The notes below the pieces were generated by a model. That model saw only the letters and a list, made by a program, of their open reading frames with translations. It had not been told where the DNA came from and did no database searches. 64,000 bases of DNA, from the NCBI RefSeq assembly GCF_001905885.1, contig NZ_LIYH01000001.1, forward strand, positions 622,169-686,168, given 5' to 3'. Each line of letters begins with the position of its first letter. Positions within the stretch are counted from its first letter, which is position 1. Made by a program: the position numbers and the translations under genes. Positions 24,063 to 33,014 of this stretch are shown piece by piece. The DNA comes from Streptomyces sp. CB03234 (lineage in GTDB: Bacteria; Actinomycetota; Actinomycetes; Streptomycetales; Streptomycetaceae).

Positions 24063-26190
24063 CTGCTCCCCCCTCATCATCTTCGATACCCTTAGGCCGG
24101 ATCTCATCAAGCTGACTGAGAGACAACCCCATCGATACCCACTTGTCTTCCAGAATCGAAACGGAGCTCTGCGTGATGCTCCAACCGGCGAATTGGATGG
24201 CTCGTGATAGCTCGCCCACAACGAGAGGCCACGATGGGTCGTCCCTCTGCGTAGCTTCCGGCAGAACCAGTACGTCAATTAGTGTGGCAACGGTCTTGTT
24301 GGGTGAACGTCGAAGGATCCGCCCTCGTCGCTGAATGAACTCGCGAGGATTTCGCGAACTGGCCAGGATGAGCGCGTGTGAGGCCGAGGGGATATCTACA
24401 CCCTCATCCAGGCACTTGATCGCGACCATGATCCCGCCGCTGATATCGAATAGCCTCAGCGTGGCTTCCGCATCGCTGCGCATCTGACTGTGGTATTCCA
24501 ATGACGGAATTCCTCTAGCCGACAGTGCTTGTCGCACCAGGGACATTTGGTCTTGGTTATCGCAGTAGATGAGCCACTTCTGATCCTTTTCGGGACGATA
24601 ATGCTCTGCCACAAGTTCAGCAGCTCTGGACACTTTGAAGGCTGCGCCCTTGGCAATGCGGGCGCGCTCGATGAGCTTGCGGCGCAGTTGGTCTTGAGCG
24701 TGGGGCGCGGCGCCGGGCGCCTGTGCCATGGCGTATCGCTGCCGGATCTCGCTCGTCAGTCGGTCCCAGCGTTCCTTTTCGTCATCGGTCAGGTCCACCC
24801 ACGACGGGTGGTAGACGTACGGGGCCAGTACGCCGTCGTCGAGTGCGTCCTTCAAGGTGTACTCGTGGATGACGCCCCCGAAGTAGCTATCGACCGCATC
24901 TGTGCCTTCTGGGTCGTTGGCTCGTTCGGGCGTGGCGCTGAGTCCGAGACGCCAGGGGGTATCCAGCCACTCAAGGATCGTGCGGAACCGAGGACTGCCC
25001 AGCCGGTGTGCCTCGTCAGCAATGGTGAACACTTTGTTGGCCACAGGCCGCAGTTGTGCCCGAAACGCGGGGCTGGACGCAGTGTTGAGGACCGCGATCA
25101 AGACGTGCTTGCGTCCAGGGCGACTTGACTCCACGGCGGCGCGGAGCGCGCCACTGCGGCTCCAGCGATCGTGGCCACCGCCGGCCAGCACTGAGCGGGC
25201 GCCCAGCAACTCGTGGACCTGCTTTGCCCACTGGTCCAATAGCAGGCGGGAGGGCACGAGGATCAGCGGCGTCAGACCTTGCTCCAGGGCAAGGCCAGCG
25301 GAGTAGAGACCTGTGATTGTCTTGCCGGAGCCCGTAGCGTGGGCCAGCAGGCCGGCGTGGTCGTTCGCTTCCCAGGCACGTACCGCGCTGCGCTGATGCT
25401 CGCGTAGCTGGATGCCTCCGAGAGTGAACTCGTCCTTGGGCGGTCGACCGATGCGGCCAGCAGCGGCATCGCGTAGAAGAGCGACGAGGTCCGCGTCCTC
25501 CGCGACGTGCTCCAGTTCCTCTCTGATCTCGCTGGGAAGGCCGATGACGGTGACACCGGGGACGACCCCTTCCCAGAGTCTCTCGAAGCGAGCGACGGCA
25601 TGGCGGGCCCGCTCAGCGTCACGGCCGCCCTCCCAAGACGGCCACACGTCAATCGACTCGATGTTGCCGTCAGGCGAGAGTCCGAGGTAGCTCTCGTTGG
25701 CCGACCCGCGGAAGCCGACGACATCACCATCGGTGTCAGAGAAGAGTCCGACTTTGTCGTGAAACATGCGCTTGTTGTGAATGGACGCCTTGGGCGTGAC
25801 GCGGGCCAATTTCACGTCCAGGCGGCCCGCAGCGACCAGTGCCGCCAGCAGGCGTGCCGTATCGGCATGAGACGAGCGAAGAAGTTGAGCGAGTTCACCT
25901 CGCAATTTGGTGACGAGCTCAGCATCATCGCGCACTTCGTAGCCGTACACGAGACTATCGGCGTCAGCCCTGCTCAACCTGGGTGAGCAAAGCATTCGCA
26001 TGGAGCCTGAGTTTTGAAGGAAGAAAGTCTCAAGGCCGGACTGAATAAGGTGGAAGGCGGTTGAGCTGAAGAACCCGGTGATGCGGTCATAGGAGGACGC
26101 TTCACGCAGGCATGGGTCATAGAAGTCGCGGGGAATGTCGTCAGTGTCGGTGGTGTACTCAGTTCGCAGGTTGCCGAGGTCCCTGAGCAT
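24055..26190 (-). CDS. PLD-nuclease/DEAH helicase fusion
   Basis: About 711 residues. Residues ~25-180 form a phospholipase-D-type domain: IHNKRMFHDKVGLFSD contains an HxKxxxxxD box and FRGSANES the following Asn/Glu. Residues ~255-560 are a superfamily-2 helicase: motif I HATGSGKTITGL, motif II ADEAHRLGS, motif III GLSATPER, and motif VI QRRGRILRRSP. One HKD box per chain implies a dimeric nuclease, if active. Such fusions occur in DNA-targeting defence systems. The ATG at 26190 overlaps the stop of the upstream gene (ATGA) and is preferred to an in-frame start at 26208. Confidence 0.88.
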   Translation of the reverse strand: MLRDLGNLRTEYTTDTDDIPRDFYDPCLREASSYDRITGFFSSTAFHLIQSGLETFFLQNSGSMRMLCSPRLSRADADSLVYGYEVRDDAELVTKLRGELAQLLRSSHADTARLLAALVAAGRLDVKLARVTPKASIHNKRMFHDKVGLFSDTDGDVVGFRGSANESYLGLSPDGNIESIDVWPSWEGGRDAERARHAVARFERLWEGVVPGVTVIGLPSEIREELEHVAEDADLVALLRDAAAGRIGRPPKDEFTLGGIQLREHQRSAVRAWEANDHAGLLAHATGSGKTITGLYSAGLALEQGLTPLILVPSRLLLDQWAKQVHELLGARSVLAGGGHDRWSRSGALRAAVESSRPGRKHVLIAVLNTASSPAFRAQLRPVANKVFTIADEAHRLGSPRFRTILEWLDTPWRLGLSATPERANDPEGTDAVDSYFGGVIHEYTLKDALDDGVLAPYVYHPSWVDLTDDEKERWDRLTSEIRQRYAMAQAPGAAPHAQDQLRRKLIERARIAKGAAFKVSRAAELVAEHYRPEKDQKWLIYCDNQDQMSLVRQALSARGIPSLEYHSQMRSDAEATLRLFDISGGIMVAIKCLDEGVDIPSASHALILASSRNPREFIQRRGRILRRSPNKTVATLIDVLVLPEATQRDDPSWPLVVGELSRAIQFAGWSITQSSVSILEDKWVSMGLSLSQLDEIRPKGIEDDEGGADA

Positions 26191-26822
26191 CAGAACAACC
26201 CCTCGCACATTACTTCGTTGCTCAGGTCGATTCGCAGGTTCAGCGCCTCCACCAGGCGATGTGGGCGGGCGGCAACGATCGTCTCGGTCAATCCCCCGCG
26301 GAGCCTACGAGAGCCGTGCGAGATATCCTTCGCCAAGGCGGCCCAGACAATTTCAGGCGGAGTCTGCACGTTCTTGGAGAAGGTAAATCCTCCGTTCATG
26401 TCGTGCAGATCGGCGTCCCACAGGATGAACAGGTTCCAGTCGGGGTGGTACCCCATCGCGATCGGCCGAATGTTGTCGGCGCGGTCGAACCAGCGCCGCT
26501 TCTCCTTGGGGGACGCCGGCTGTCCGTCGCGCGTGACCCCGACGGACAGCTGGATCTTGAACGTCCCCTGCTGGCGCTCGGAGGGATGTTGGGTCGCCTG
26601 GTAGACGTAGAAGCGAAGGCGGGGAGGCAGCGGCGAGGCTAGATCGAGTATCAGTGGCTTGCGCGTCAGCGCGTCGTCGGAGGGCAGCGCGGCGACACCC
26701 GGACCCAGAGCGCGGATGAGCACGCGATGCAGGTAACCGCTGGTGGCGTTCCGGGCGGGTCGGTACCGCTCCTGGAACTCGTCCTCCGGCAGCGTGAGCC
26801 AGCCGGGTGTTGTCGATCCCAC
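26190..26822 (-). CDS. Unknown protein, first gene of the defence-like operon
   Basis: 210 residues from a GTG at 26822. Mixed alpha/beta with LTLPEDEFQERYRPARNATSG, LPPRLRFYVYQATQHPSERQ, TFKIQLSVG, GYHPDWNLFILWDADLHD and FSKNVQTPPEIVWAALAKDI. The stretch of beta strands with FILWDADLHD resembles the core of some restriction nucleases (an acidic pair followed by a strand), but I cannot identify PD-(D/E)XK residues with confidence. Divergent from the methyltransferase, it is where a cognate endonuclease or specificity subunit would be expected. Treat as unknown. Confidence 0.6.
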   Translation of the reverse strand: MGSTTPGWLTLPEDEFQERYRPARNATSGYLHRVLIRALGPGVAALPSDDALTRKPLILDLASPLPPRLRFYVYQATQHPSERQQGTFKIQLSVGVTRDGQPASPKEKRRWFDRADNIRPIAMGYHPDWNLFILWDADLHDMNGGFTFSKNVQTPPEIVWAALAKDISHGSRRLRGGLTETIVAARPHRLVEALNLRIDLSNEVMCEGLF

Positions 26823-27001
26823 GCCTCCCCCTCGTCCGCAACCCTACTTGTCCGTCGTTGACCACGTACACAGTCTCAGACGCCACTGACATTCCCCCTG
26901 GCCCGAGCGATTCTGCCTGGTCCGGGGCGGCACAGATGCAGCCAGCAGCCCCCCTGGGCCGCTATAGTGGCAGGCGTTGATCAGTTGCGGAGGGGCTCTA
27001 C
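26823..27001. promoter_or_regulatory. Divergent promoter region of the defence-like locus
   Basis: 179 bp between the leftward operon and the rightward methyltransferase. A good -10 TATAGT lies at 26963-26968 for the methyltransferase, with GCGGAGGGG as its ribosome site. No strong -35 or operator palindrome is evident. Confidence 0.5.
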
Positions 27002-28066
27002 ATGCAGGACGTCCTTGATTGCCTGCGGTCGGGTCGCGTTTGCTACACCACGCCGCGCGGCGCTCAGCTCACAGGGGACAGCTTGGAGCTCCTCGGCGAG
27101 CTGCCGGCGAACAGCGTCGACCTATTCATGACAAGCCCTCCCTTCCCGCTCCTGCGCAAGAAGGCGTACGGGAATGAGGATCAAGACGAATACGTCGAGT
27201 GGCTCGTGGAGTTTGCGAAGCTCGCGAAGGATGCACTCAAGCCCACGGGTAGCCTCGTGATCGACATCGGTGGCGCTTACCAACAAGGCGTCCCGGTGAG
27301 GTCTCTGCATCAGTTCCGTGCCCTGCTCGCATTCGTTGATGATCTCGGCTACTTCCTGGCCGAGGAATTCTATTGGTACAACCGCTCGAAGCTACCTTCG
27401 CCCATTGAATGGGTGAACAAGCGCAAATGGCGTGCCAAGGATGCAGTCAATACAGTTTGGTGGCTTTCCAAAACCGAGCAGCCAAAGGCGGACGTCGGTC
27501 GGGTTCGCGTACCCTACTCCAAGTCCATGCAGCAGCTATTGAAAAACCCGGCAGCCTATTACAGGCCCAAGAAAAGGCCATCGGAGCACGACATTGGCGA
27601 GGCGTTCGGCGTCGATAACGGTGGCGCGCTCCCTTCTAATCTGCTCGACATTCCCAACAGTCAGTCCAATGACGCGTACCTCCGTACGTTGAAGGCGATG
27701 GACGTAAAGGGTCACCCGGCTCGTTTTCCTCTCAAGCTGCCGGCTTTCTTCATCGAGATGTTGACTGAGCCGGGGGATCTTGTTGTGGACTTCTTCGGCG
27801 GGTCCAACACGACTGGAAGAGTTGCGGAAAATCTTGGCAGGGATTGGCTGTCGTTCGAACTGGATCCCGCATACGCTGCCCTCTCTGCTGTGCGATTTAT
27901 GGAAGGGCAGAAGCCGGAGAATATTCGGCTCGCAGTGCAGCAGATCGAGGCTGGTGCCACGCTGGAACTGAGAGGCAGCTCGGGCCATCTGAGCGAGCAG
28001 ACCGAGGCGGACATCAAGTTGAAGCCCGTAGACGCGTCAACCCAGCTGAGCATCGACGCTGGATGA
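27002..28066 (+). CDS. Site-specific DNA methyltransferase, N4-cytosine/beta-class type
   Basis: 354 residues. The order of motifs is catalytic first: DLFMTSPPFPLLRKKAYG (motif IV, TSPPF; SPP-type is usual for N4-cytosine enzymes) near residue 45, VIDIGGAY, and the AdoMet loop near residue 262, VVDFFGGSNTTGRVAENLGR (FxGxxxT), followed by WLSFELD. This is the beta class of amino-methyltransferases. Its specificity is unknown. It is divergent from the nuclease-helicase/ATPase operon and probably marks self DNA for it. Codon use is less GC-biased than that of the phage genes, consistent with separate origin. Confidence 0.88.
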   Translation: MQDVLDCLRSGRVCYTTPRGAQLTGDSLELLGELPANSVDLFMTSPPFPLLRKKAYGNEDQDEYVEWLVEFAKLAKDALKPTGSLVIDIGGAYQQGVPVRSLHQFRALLAFVDDLGYFLAEEFYWYNRSKLPSPIEWVNKRKWRAKDAVNTVWWLSKTEQPKADVGRVRVPYSKSMQQLLKNPAAYYRPKKRPSEHDIGEAFGVDNGGALPSNLLDIPNSQSNDAYLRTLKAMDVKGHPARFPLKLPAFFIEMLTEPGDLVVDFFGGSNTTGRVAENLGRDWLSFELDPAYAALSAVRFMEGQKPENIRLAVQQIEAGATLELRGSSGHLSEQTEADIKLKPVDASTQLSIDAG

Positions 28067-28187
28067 GGGACCGGCGGCGTCGAGCTGAGACGCGGCGATG
28101 GTGCCTCGCAGATGTTGCTGCCGGGTAAGTTGATGACGGACTCGGTGAAGGCCCAGTAGCTCCCCGACTAACGTCGTCTGGCTGCTC

Positions 28188-28229
28188 CAGTACGCGTGCT
28201 GGCTCTCCCGAGAGCCAGCACGCGTACTG
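28188..28229. terminator. Perfect 20-bp inverted repeat between methyltransferase and permease
   Basis: CAGTACGCGTGCTGGCTCTC and its exact complement separated by CC. It lies between convergent genes and probably serves as a bidirectional terminator. Confidence 0.75.
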
Positions 28230-28306
28230 CTGTATGTGGCGACCGGAGTGGTGGAGCCGAGCCAAAGCCAATCTTTCGTGGTCGGTCCACCAAGTGCTGC
28301 CGTGTC

Positions 28307-29833
28307 CTATCGGTGAGCGAGATCCTGCCTGGGGCCTCCCTGCTGGGGGCCGGAGTTGCGAGGGTGCGCCGGGTTGAGGAACCACTTACGGGCCGAGGCC
28401 AGCCACCAGGCACCGCAGAAGGCCACGACGACGCCGACCGCGACGGGCGCGTAGTTGAAGGTGCGCGCGGTGATCGGTGACGTCTGGGGCAGCATGAAGA
28501 GCACGGTGATCACCAAGACCCATGCGATGGCGATCGTGCCGACGACGGTGGACCAGGAGCCGAGGTGCCAGGGGCCGCGCTCGAACCTGTCGCCCTGGCG
28601 CAGTCGGAGGAAGGTGGGGATCACGTAGGCGATGTAGAGACCGATGGTCGCGATGGAGGTGACAGCCGCGTAGGCGGTGCTGTTCCACAGGTAGGGCAGG
28701 CCGAGAGCGAAGGCCCCACCGGTGGCGAGCCAGACGGCGTTCGTGGGGGTGCGAGTGGCCGGGTTGAGCTTGTGCCACGTCTTGGAGAAGGGGAGCGCGC
28801 CGTCGCGGGAGAAGGCGTAGATCATCCGGGAGTTGGCGGTCACTGAGGCCATGCCGCAGAAGAGTTGGGCGACGATGATGACCAGCAGCAGCCACTTGCC
28901 GGCCGCCGCGCCGAGGGCGTCCATCAGGATCTGCGCCGGTGGCACCCCGGTGGTCGACTCGAGCGCGCCCGAGTAGGAGTGGATGGCGTAGGTGAAGCCG
29001 AACAGCAACACGAAGCCGGCGGCGAGGGAGACGAGGATCGAGCGGACGATGCCCTTGGGGCCGGCGGTGGAGGCGTCGATGGTCTCCTCGGTCATGTGGG
29101 CGGAGGCGTCGTAGCCGGTGAACGTGTACTGGGCCATGAGCAGTCCGATGAGCACCACGTAGACGCTCGACGAGAAGCCGGTGTTGTTGACGAACTCGCC
29201 GAAGACGAAGCTAGTCGACTGATGGTGGTCAGGGATGAGCACCAGGGCGCCGCAGATGACGACGACGCCGAGGATGTGCCACCAGATGGACACCTCGTTG
29301 AGGAAGGCGACGATGCGCACGCCGAAGGTGTTCAGTACGCCGTGCAGGACGAGGATGATCCCGAAGAGCGTGATGGTGTGGCCGGGCGTGGCGGCGTAGC
29401 CGAACTGCAGGTCCAGTAGGGCGTTGAGGAAGGTGGCGGCGCCGAAGTCGATGCCTGCGGTCACGGCTATCTGGCCCAGGGTGTTGAACCACCCGGTGAA
29501 CCACGCCCATGCCGCGGCCGTTCTCGCGGGCGCCATGCGGTGCGCCCAGAAGTACAGGCCCGCGCTGGTGGGGTAGGAGGAGCAGACCTCCGCCATGGAC
29601 AGCCCGACGAAGAGCGTCATGAAGCCGACGAACAGCCAGCCCCACATGATCACCGCTGGCCCGCCGGTGTTCATTCCGTAGCCGTAGAGGGTCATGCAGC
29701 CGGACAGGATGGAGATGATCGTGAAGCTGACGCCGAAGTTGGCGCGGCCCGACATGGAGCGGGAGAGCGTCTGCTGGTAGCCGAGTTGCTTCAGGCGTTC
29801 CTCGTCAGAGACGCGAGAGACATCGAGGGGCAC
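28307..29833 (-). CDS. Amino-acid permease, APC superfamily
   Basis: 508 residues with about twelve membrane helices. The family opening is present: ANFGVSFTIISILSGCMTLYGYG (in pieces), GLSMAEVCSSYPTSAGLYFW and the TGYDASAHMTEET segment of GABA/choline-type permeases (Gly-Tyr-Asp-Ala-Ser). It should import an amino acid or small amine by proton coupling. Its placement near a GNAT enzyme and an aspartyl-tRNA synthetase raises the idea that it moves an amino-acid-like product, but the substrate is not visible. Confidence 0.9.
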   Translation of the reverse strand: MPLDVSRVSDEERLKQLGYQQTLSRSMSGRANFGVSFTIISILSGCMTLYGYGMNTGGPAVIMWGWLFVGFMTLFVGLSMAEVCSSYPTSAGLYFWAHRMAPARTAAAWAWFTGWFNTLGQIAVTAGIDFGAATFLNALLDLQFGYAATPGHTITLFGIILVLHGVLNTFGVRIVAFLNEVSIWWHILGVVVICGALVLIPDHHQSTSFVFGEFVNNTGFSSSVYVVLIGLLMAQYTFTGYDASAHMTEETIDASTAGPKGIVRSILVSLAAGFVLLFGFTYAIHSYSGALESTTGVPPAQILMDALGAAAGKWLLLVIIVAQLFCGMASVTANSRMIYAFSRDGALPFSKTWHKLNPATRTPTNAVWLATGGAFALGLPYLWNSTAYAAVTSIATIGLYIAYVIPTFLRLRQGDRFERGPWHLGSWSTVVGTIAIAWVLVITVLFMLPQTSPITARTFNYAPVAVGVVVAFCGAWWLASARKWFLNPAHPRNSGPQQGGPRQDLAHR

Positions 29834-29875
29834 AGGATTTCCGTCCTTCGTTCGTTTAAGGGGTAGTTCGAGGGT

Positions 29876-30826
29876 TCAGCGGCGTCGGCGCCGCGGTGGG
29901 CTGTAGGCCCAGGCGCGGTGCCGTAGGAACAGATCGCGGGCCTGTCCGCAGTACGACCAGGGGACCTGCGTGGCGTAAGGGCCGATGGCGTCGAAGACTT
30001 CCAGGGCCTCGCTGTGACGGTTCGCGAACGACAGGGCGTGCGCTAGGTAGTTGGCGTCATCCGCGAAGCAGGCGTGCGGTCGCGGGGCGCGGTAGCGCCA
30101 CCAGCCCTCCAGCACGTGGTCGATCTGCGGGCAGTCGACCCATGGATGGATGGTGAGCCCGTAAGCGTCGCGGTCCTGCTCCTGGCGGGTCCGGTGGGCC
30201 TCGGCGATCACCACGAGTGGCAGAACCGCGATCGGCAGCCCTTGAGGGGCGATGGCCGCCTGCTCCTCGGCCCACCACATCGCCTCGCCCTGCTCTCCGT
30301 GGTAGCGGGGGAGCAGGAAGGTCACGACCTCGTGGTGCGCCTCGCGATTCCATCGGTCGCGCTTGATGATCTCGTCCCACACCGCGTTCAGGGTCTTGCG
30401 GTTCGGGGCGTGGGTGCGGAGCAGCGCGAGCATCACGACCAGCGGCGCCACGTCCTCGGGCCACGTTTCCAGGGTCGCGCGACAGGTGGCCCAGGCTTCC
30501 TCCATCAGGCCCCGACCGCTGCTGCCTGGCCCGGCGATCATGGCTCGGAGGGCCTGAACGTTGGCCAGGAGGGCGAGTGCGTGCGGCGAGCGCGGTTCGG
30601 CCCTTGCCCAGGTGTCGGCGAACCGCAGGCGGGCTCCGGCCTCGGCGAGTACCTGAAGGCGGAAGATCCGGCGATCCCAGTCCGTGCCGGTCGCCGCCAG
30701 CAGATCCCGTGCCCCCTCCCAACGGCCCATCGCGGCGTCCTCCACCGCCGGCCGCAGCGCGACGTCGTCGCGCGCCGGGTGCTGATCGAGCGGGACGCTC
30801 TGGTCGCTCCGGTGCCGGGCAATCAC
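29876..30826 (-). CDS. Alpha-helical repeat protein, unknown
   Basis: 316 residues, rich in Trp and Ala. Consecutive helical pairs such as WDRRIFRLQVLAEAGARLRF, HALALLANVQALRAM, AHHEVVTFLLPRYHGEQGEA and ANYLAHALSFANRHSEALEVF suggest TPR-like repeats. The C-terminus ends in PPRRRRR. The upstream GNAT stop overlaps its start by four bases, so they form an operon. Function unknown. Confidence 0.6.
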   Translation of the reverse strand: MIARHRSDQSVPLDQHPARDDVALRPAVEDAAMGRWEGARDLLAATGTDWDRRIFRLQVLAEAGARLRFADTWARAEPRSPHALALLANVQALRAMIAGPGSSGRGLMEEAWATCRATLETWPEDVAPLVVMLALLRTHAPNRKTLNAVWDEIIKRDRWNREAHHEVVTFLLPRYHGEQGEAMWWAEEQAAIAPQGLPIAVLPLVVIAEAHRTRQEQDRDAYGLTIHPWVDCPQIDHVLEGWWRYRAPRPHACFADDANYLAHALSFANRHSEALEVFDAIGPYATQVPWSYCGQARDLFLRHRAWAYSPPRRRRR

Positions 30827-31293
30827 TGGACCCGCCAGGTCATCCGAGGTTCGTCATACACGAACCCGAGCGACGTATAGAGCGGATCTCCCTCTGGGCT
30901 GGCCGTGAGGCTGATGCGCTTGCAGCCGCGCACGGCCATCCAGCCCATGAGGGCCGTCACCACTGCCCGGGCATAGCCCCGCCTGCGGAACTCTGGATCG
31001 GTGGCGACGGTGCTGATGTCACCGTTGAACGGCTTGCTGCTCCCTGGGCCAGGAAGTCGAGGTAGGAGAAACCCCACCGCACAGGACGCCACGCGGCCGG
31101 GAGCCGCATCCACCACGAACGCGGCGGCCGTGTCCGGGCCATCGAGCATGGCAGCGAACACCTGCTGGCACTCCTTGACCCACGGCCCGTCCGGTACATC
31201 CCGGGGCCTGCTCCAAGGCACCGCCGGGCAGGTCAGCGATAGCTGGCGCAGGCGGGCCAATTCCCCGGCGTCGGCGGCCACCGCCCGTCGCAC
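30823..31293 (-). CDS. GNAT-family N-acetyltransferase
   Basis: 156 residues. The acetyl-CoA loop is clear: ISTVATDPEFRRRGYARAVVTALMGWM (the RRGYA segment is motif A). It is followed by ISLTASPEGDPLYTSLGFVYDEPRMTW, the usual Y/LGF end of GNAT enzymes. It transfers an acetyl group to an amine; the substrate is unknown. Acetylation of a toxic amino-acid analogue as self-protection would fit the surroundings but is inference only. Confidence 0.85.
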   Translation of the reverse strand: MRRAVAADAGELARLRQLSLTCPAVPWSRPRDVPDGPWVKECQQVFAAMLDGPDTAAAFVVDAAPGRVASCAVGFLLPRLPGPGSSKPFNGDISTVATDPEFRRRGYARAVVTALMGWMAVRGCKRISLTASPEGDPLYTSLGFVYDEPRMTWRVQ

Positions 31294-31376
31294 GGGACGC
31301 TCACAGCCGTTCCTCCCGTTCAGAAGTGTGTTCTTGATTGCGGCGGTGCCCGTGAGATCCGTATCCTGCTGGGCAA

Positions 31377-31640
31377 CGCGTTGATGGAGACGAGTAGCCC
31401 GGGATCACGCGAGCCGAGAGAGCCGCCGGAAGCTGGAAAGGCGGCCTCGCGCCCCGAGGCGAAGACCCTCCTGAGCGCGGGGAGGAACGACCCCGTTCGG
31501 TGGTCCAATGCCCCGCCGATTGGCCCCCGTCAACGGGCCCGAATGAGGCCGCCACGCTGTGGCGGCGAAAGTGCGGTGGCACCGCGAGTTGCCCTTCTCG
31601 CCCGCACTCCCAAGGGATCATGACGACGTCCTTCGGAGGA
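31377..31640 (+). ncRNA. T-box leader RNA with apparent Asp (GAC) specifier
   Basis: Typical T-box landmarks occur in order: GACGAGTAG (31390-31398) at the base of stem I, GAGAGAGCCG (31416-31425) and GCTGGAAAGG (31432-31441) of the distal bulges, then GAAGAC, whose GAC at 31464-31466 is positioned as the specifier codon. The T-box bulge GCGGTGGCACCGCG spans 31573-31586; its TGGC would pair with an acceptor end carrying discriminator G, as tRNA-Asp has. A GCGAG/CTCGC stem follows. No T tract is seen, and TCCTTCGGAGGA (31629-31640) can hide the ribosome site, so control may be translational, as reported for actinobacterial T-boxes. Confidence 0.78.
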
Positions 31641-31645
31641 CCGCA

Positions 31646-32956
31646 ATGATCCAAAGCCGCGTACACGTCTCTGACCTGCGAGAACACGTCGGCCGTACCG
31701 TCACTGTCTGCGGGTGGGTAAACACCCTGCGCCTGCAGCGCAAGATGCAGTTCGTCATCGTGCGGGACAGCACCGGCATGGTGCAGGTGACCCACAAGCG
31801 TGACGACGGGCCGCTTGAGGCCCAGCTCGAAGCTCTCACCCCCGAGTCCGCAGTCAAGATCACCGGCCGCGTCGTCGACGCTGAGCAGGTCAAGCTCGGC
31901 GGCCTGGAGCTCGTCCCTGAGTCGGTCGAGGTCCTGAACCTGGCCGCTACGCCGCTGCCGATCGACGAGCACACCGGCATTGAGCATCGGCTGGACTGGC
32001 GCTTCCTGGACGTGCGCCGTCGGACCGCCACACAGCTGATGTTCGCCGTGCAGACCACCCTGGAACAGGGGATGCGCGAGTACGCCTACGCGCAGGGCGC
32101 CACGGAGATGCACACCCCCAAGCTCATGGGTACGGCGTCGGAATCCGGAGCGGAGGTCTTCAAGCTCGGCTACTTTGGCCGCAGCGCCTACCTGGCGCAG
32201 TCGCCGCAGTTCTACAAGCAGATGGCAATCTCGGCCGGCATCGAGAAGGTCTTCGAGATCGGCCCCGTCTTCCGTGCCGAGCCATCGTTCACCTCCAGGC
32301 ACGCCACCGAGTTCACCGGCGTCGACGTCGAGCTCGCCTGGATCGACGGCGTCGAGGACGTGATGGCGTTCGAGGAGCAGATGCTCGCCCACGCGATCGC
32401 GAAGGTCGCCGACTCCCACGGTGAGGCCATCCGAGAGCACTTCGGTGTGGAGATCACCGTCCCGACGACGCCCTTCCCCCGCATCACCATGGCCGAGGCG
32501 CACGAGATCCTGCGCAAGGGAGGCTGGGACCCGGAAGGGATCAAGGAGGACCTGGACCCGGAGGGCGAGCGCAGCATCAGCGCCCACATCCAGGAGGCCA
32601 CCGGGCACGAGTTCGTGTTCATCACGCACTACCCGGTGAGCATCCGGCCCTTCTACCACATGCGGCCGGCCGACGACCCGAGTGTGACTCTGAGCTTCGA
32701 CCTGCTGTGGAAGGGGCTGGAGGTCACCACCGGCGCACAGCGCGAGCACCGGTATGACGTGCTGCTGAAGCAGGCCGCCGAGAAGGGCATGAGCCCAGAG
32801 CCGCTGCAGGACTACCTGAACGCGTTCCGGTACGGCTGCCCGCCGCACGGTGGCCTGGGCATGGGCCTCGGCCGGGTGCTGATGGTGCTCCTCGGGCTGG
32901 AGTCGATCCGCGAGGCCACCTTCCTCTTCCGCGGACCGAACCGTCTCACGCCGTAA
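31646..32956 (+). CDS. aspS: Aspartyl-tRNA synthetase, archaeal/short type
   Basis: 436 residues from the ATG at 31646, ribosome site GGAGGA. N-terminal OB-fold anticodon domain (VTVCGWVNTLRLQRKMQFVI), then the class-II core: RLDWRFLDVRRR (motif 1 region), FEIGPVFRAEPSFTSRH (motif 2), and GLGMGLGRVLMVLLG (motif 3). It lacks the ~120-residue GAD insertion of the ~590-residue bacterial housekeeping AspRS and looks like the archaeal-type enzyme. It charges tRNA-Asp (possibly also tRNA-Asn). A second, different AspRS in a biosynthetic neighbourhood is a common form of self-resistance to a synthetase inhibitor. Confidence 0.92.
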   Translation: MIQSRVHVSDLREHVGRTVTVCGWVNTLRLQRKMQFVIVRDSTGMVQVTHKRDDGPLEAQLEALTPESAVKITGRVVDAEQVKLGGLELVPESVEVLNLAATPLPIDEHTGIEHRLDWRFLDVRRRTATQLMFAVQTTLEQGMREYAYAQGATEMHTPKLMGTASESGAEVFKLGYFGRSAYLAQSPQFYKQMAISAGIEKVFEIGPVFRAEPSFTSRHATEFTGVDVELAWIDGVEDVMAFEEQMLAHAIAKVADSHGEAIREHFGVEITVPTTPFPRITMAEAHEILRKGGWDPEGIKEDLDPEGERSISAHIQEATGHEFVFITHYPVSIRPFYHMRPADDPSVTLSFDLLWKGLEVTTGAQREHRYDVLLKQAAEKGMSPEPLQDYLNAFRYGCPPHGGLGMGLGRVLMVLLGLESIREATFLFRGPNRLTP

Positions 32957-32969
32957 CCGGCTGATGGGC

Positions 32970-33010
32970 GCGTCCCACGACACGGGCCGATGCCTCGTGT
33001 CGTGGGACGC
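32970..33010. terminator. Hairpin between aspS and the JmjC gene
   Basis: A 15-bp perfect stem GCGTCCCACGACACG / CGTGTCGTGGGACGC with an 11-base loop, between convergent genes; likely bidirectional terminator. Confidence 0.75.
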
Positions 33011-33014
33011 GGTC

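Noticed and set aside
21521..26822. Calling the operon a Dnd phosphorothioation or DISARM system
   Set aside because: DndA/IscS, DndB and DndC, and the DISARM DUF1998 gene are absent; only the ATPase and PLD/helicase types are shared.
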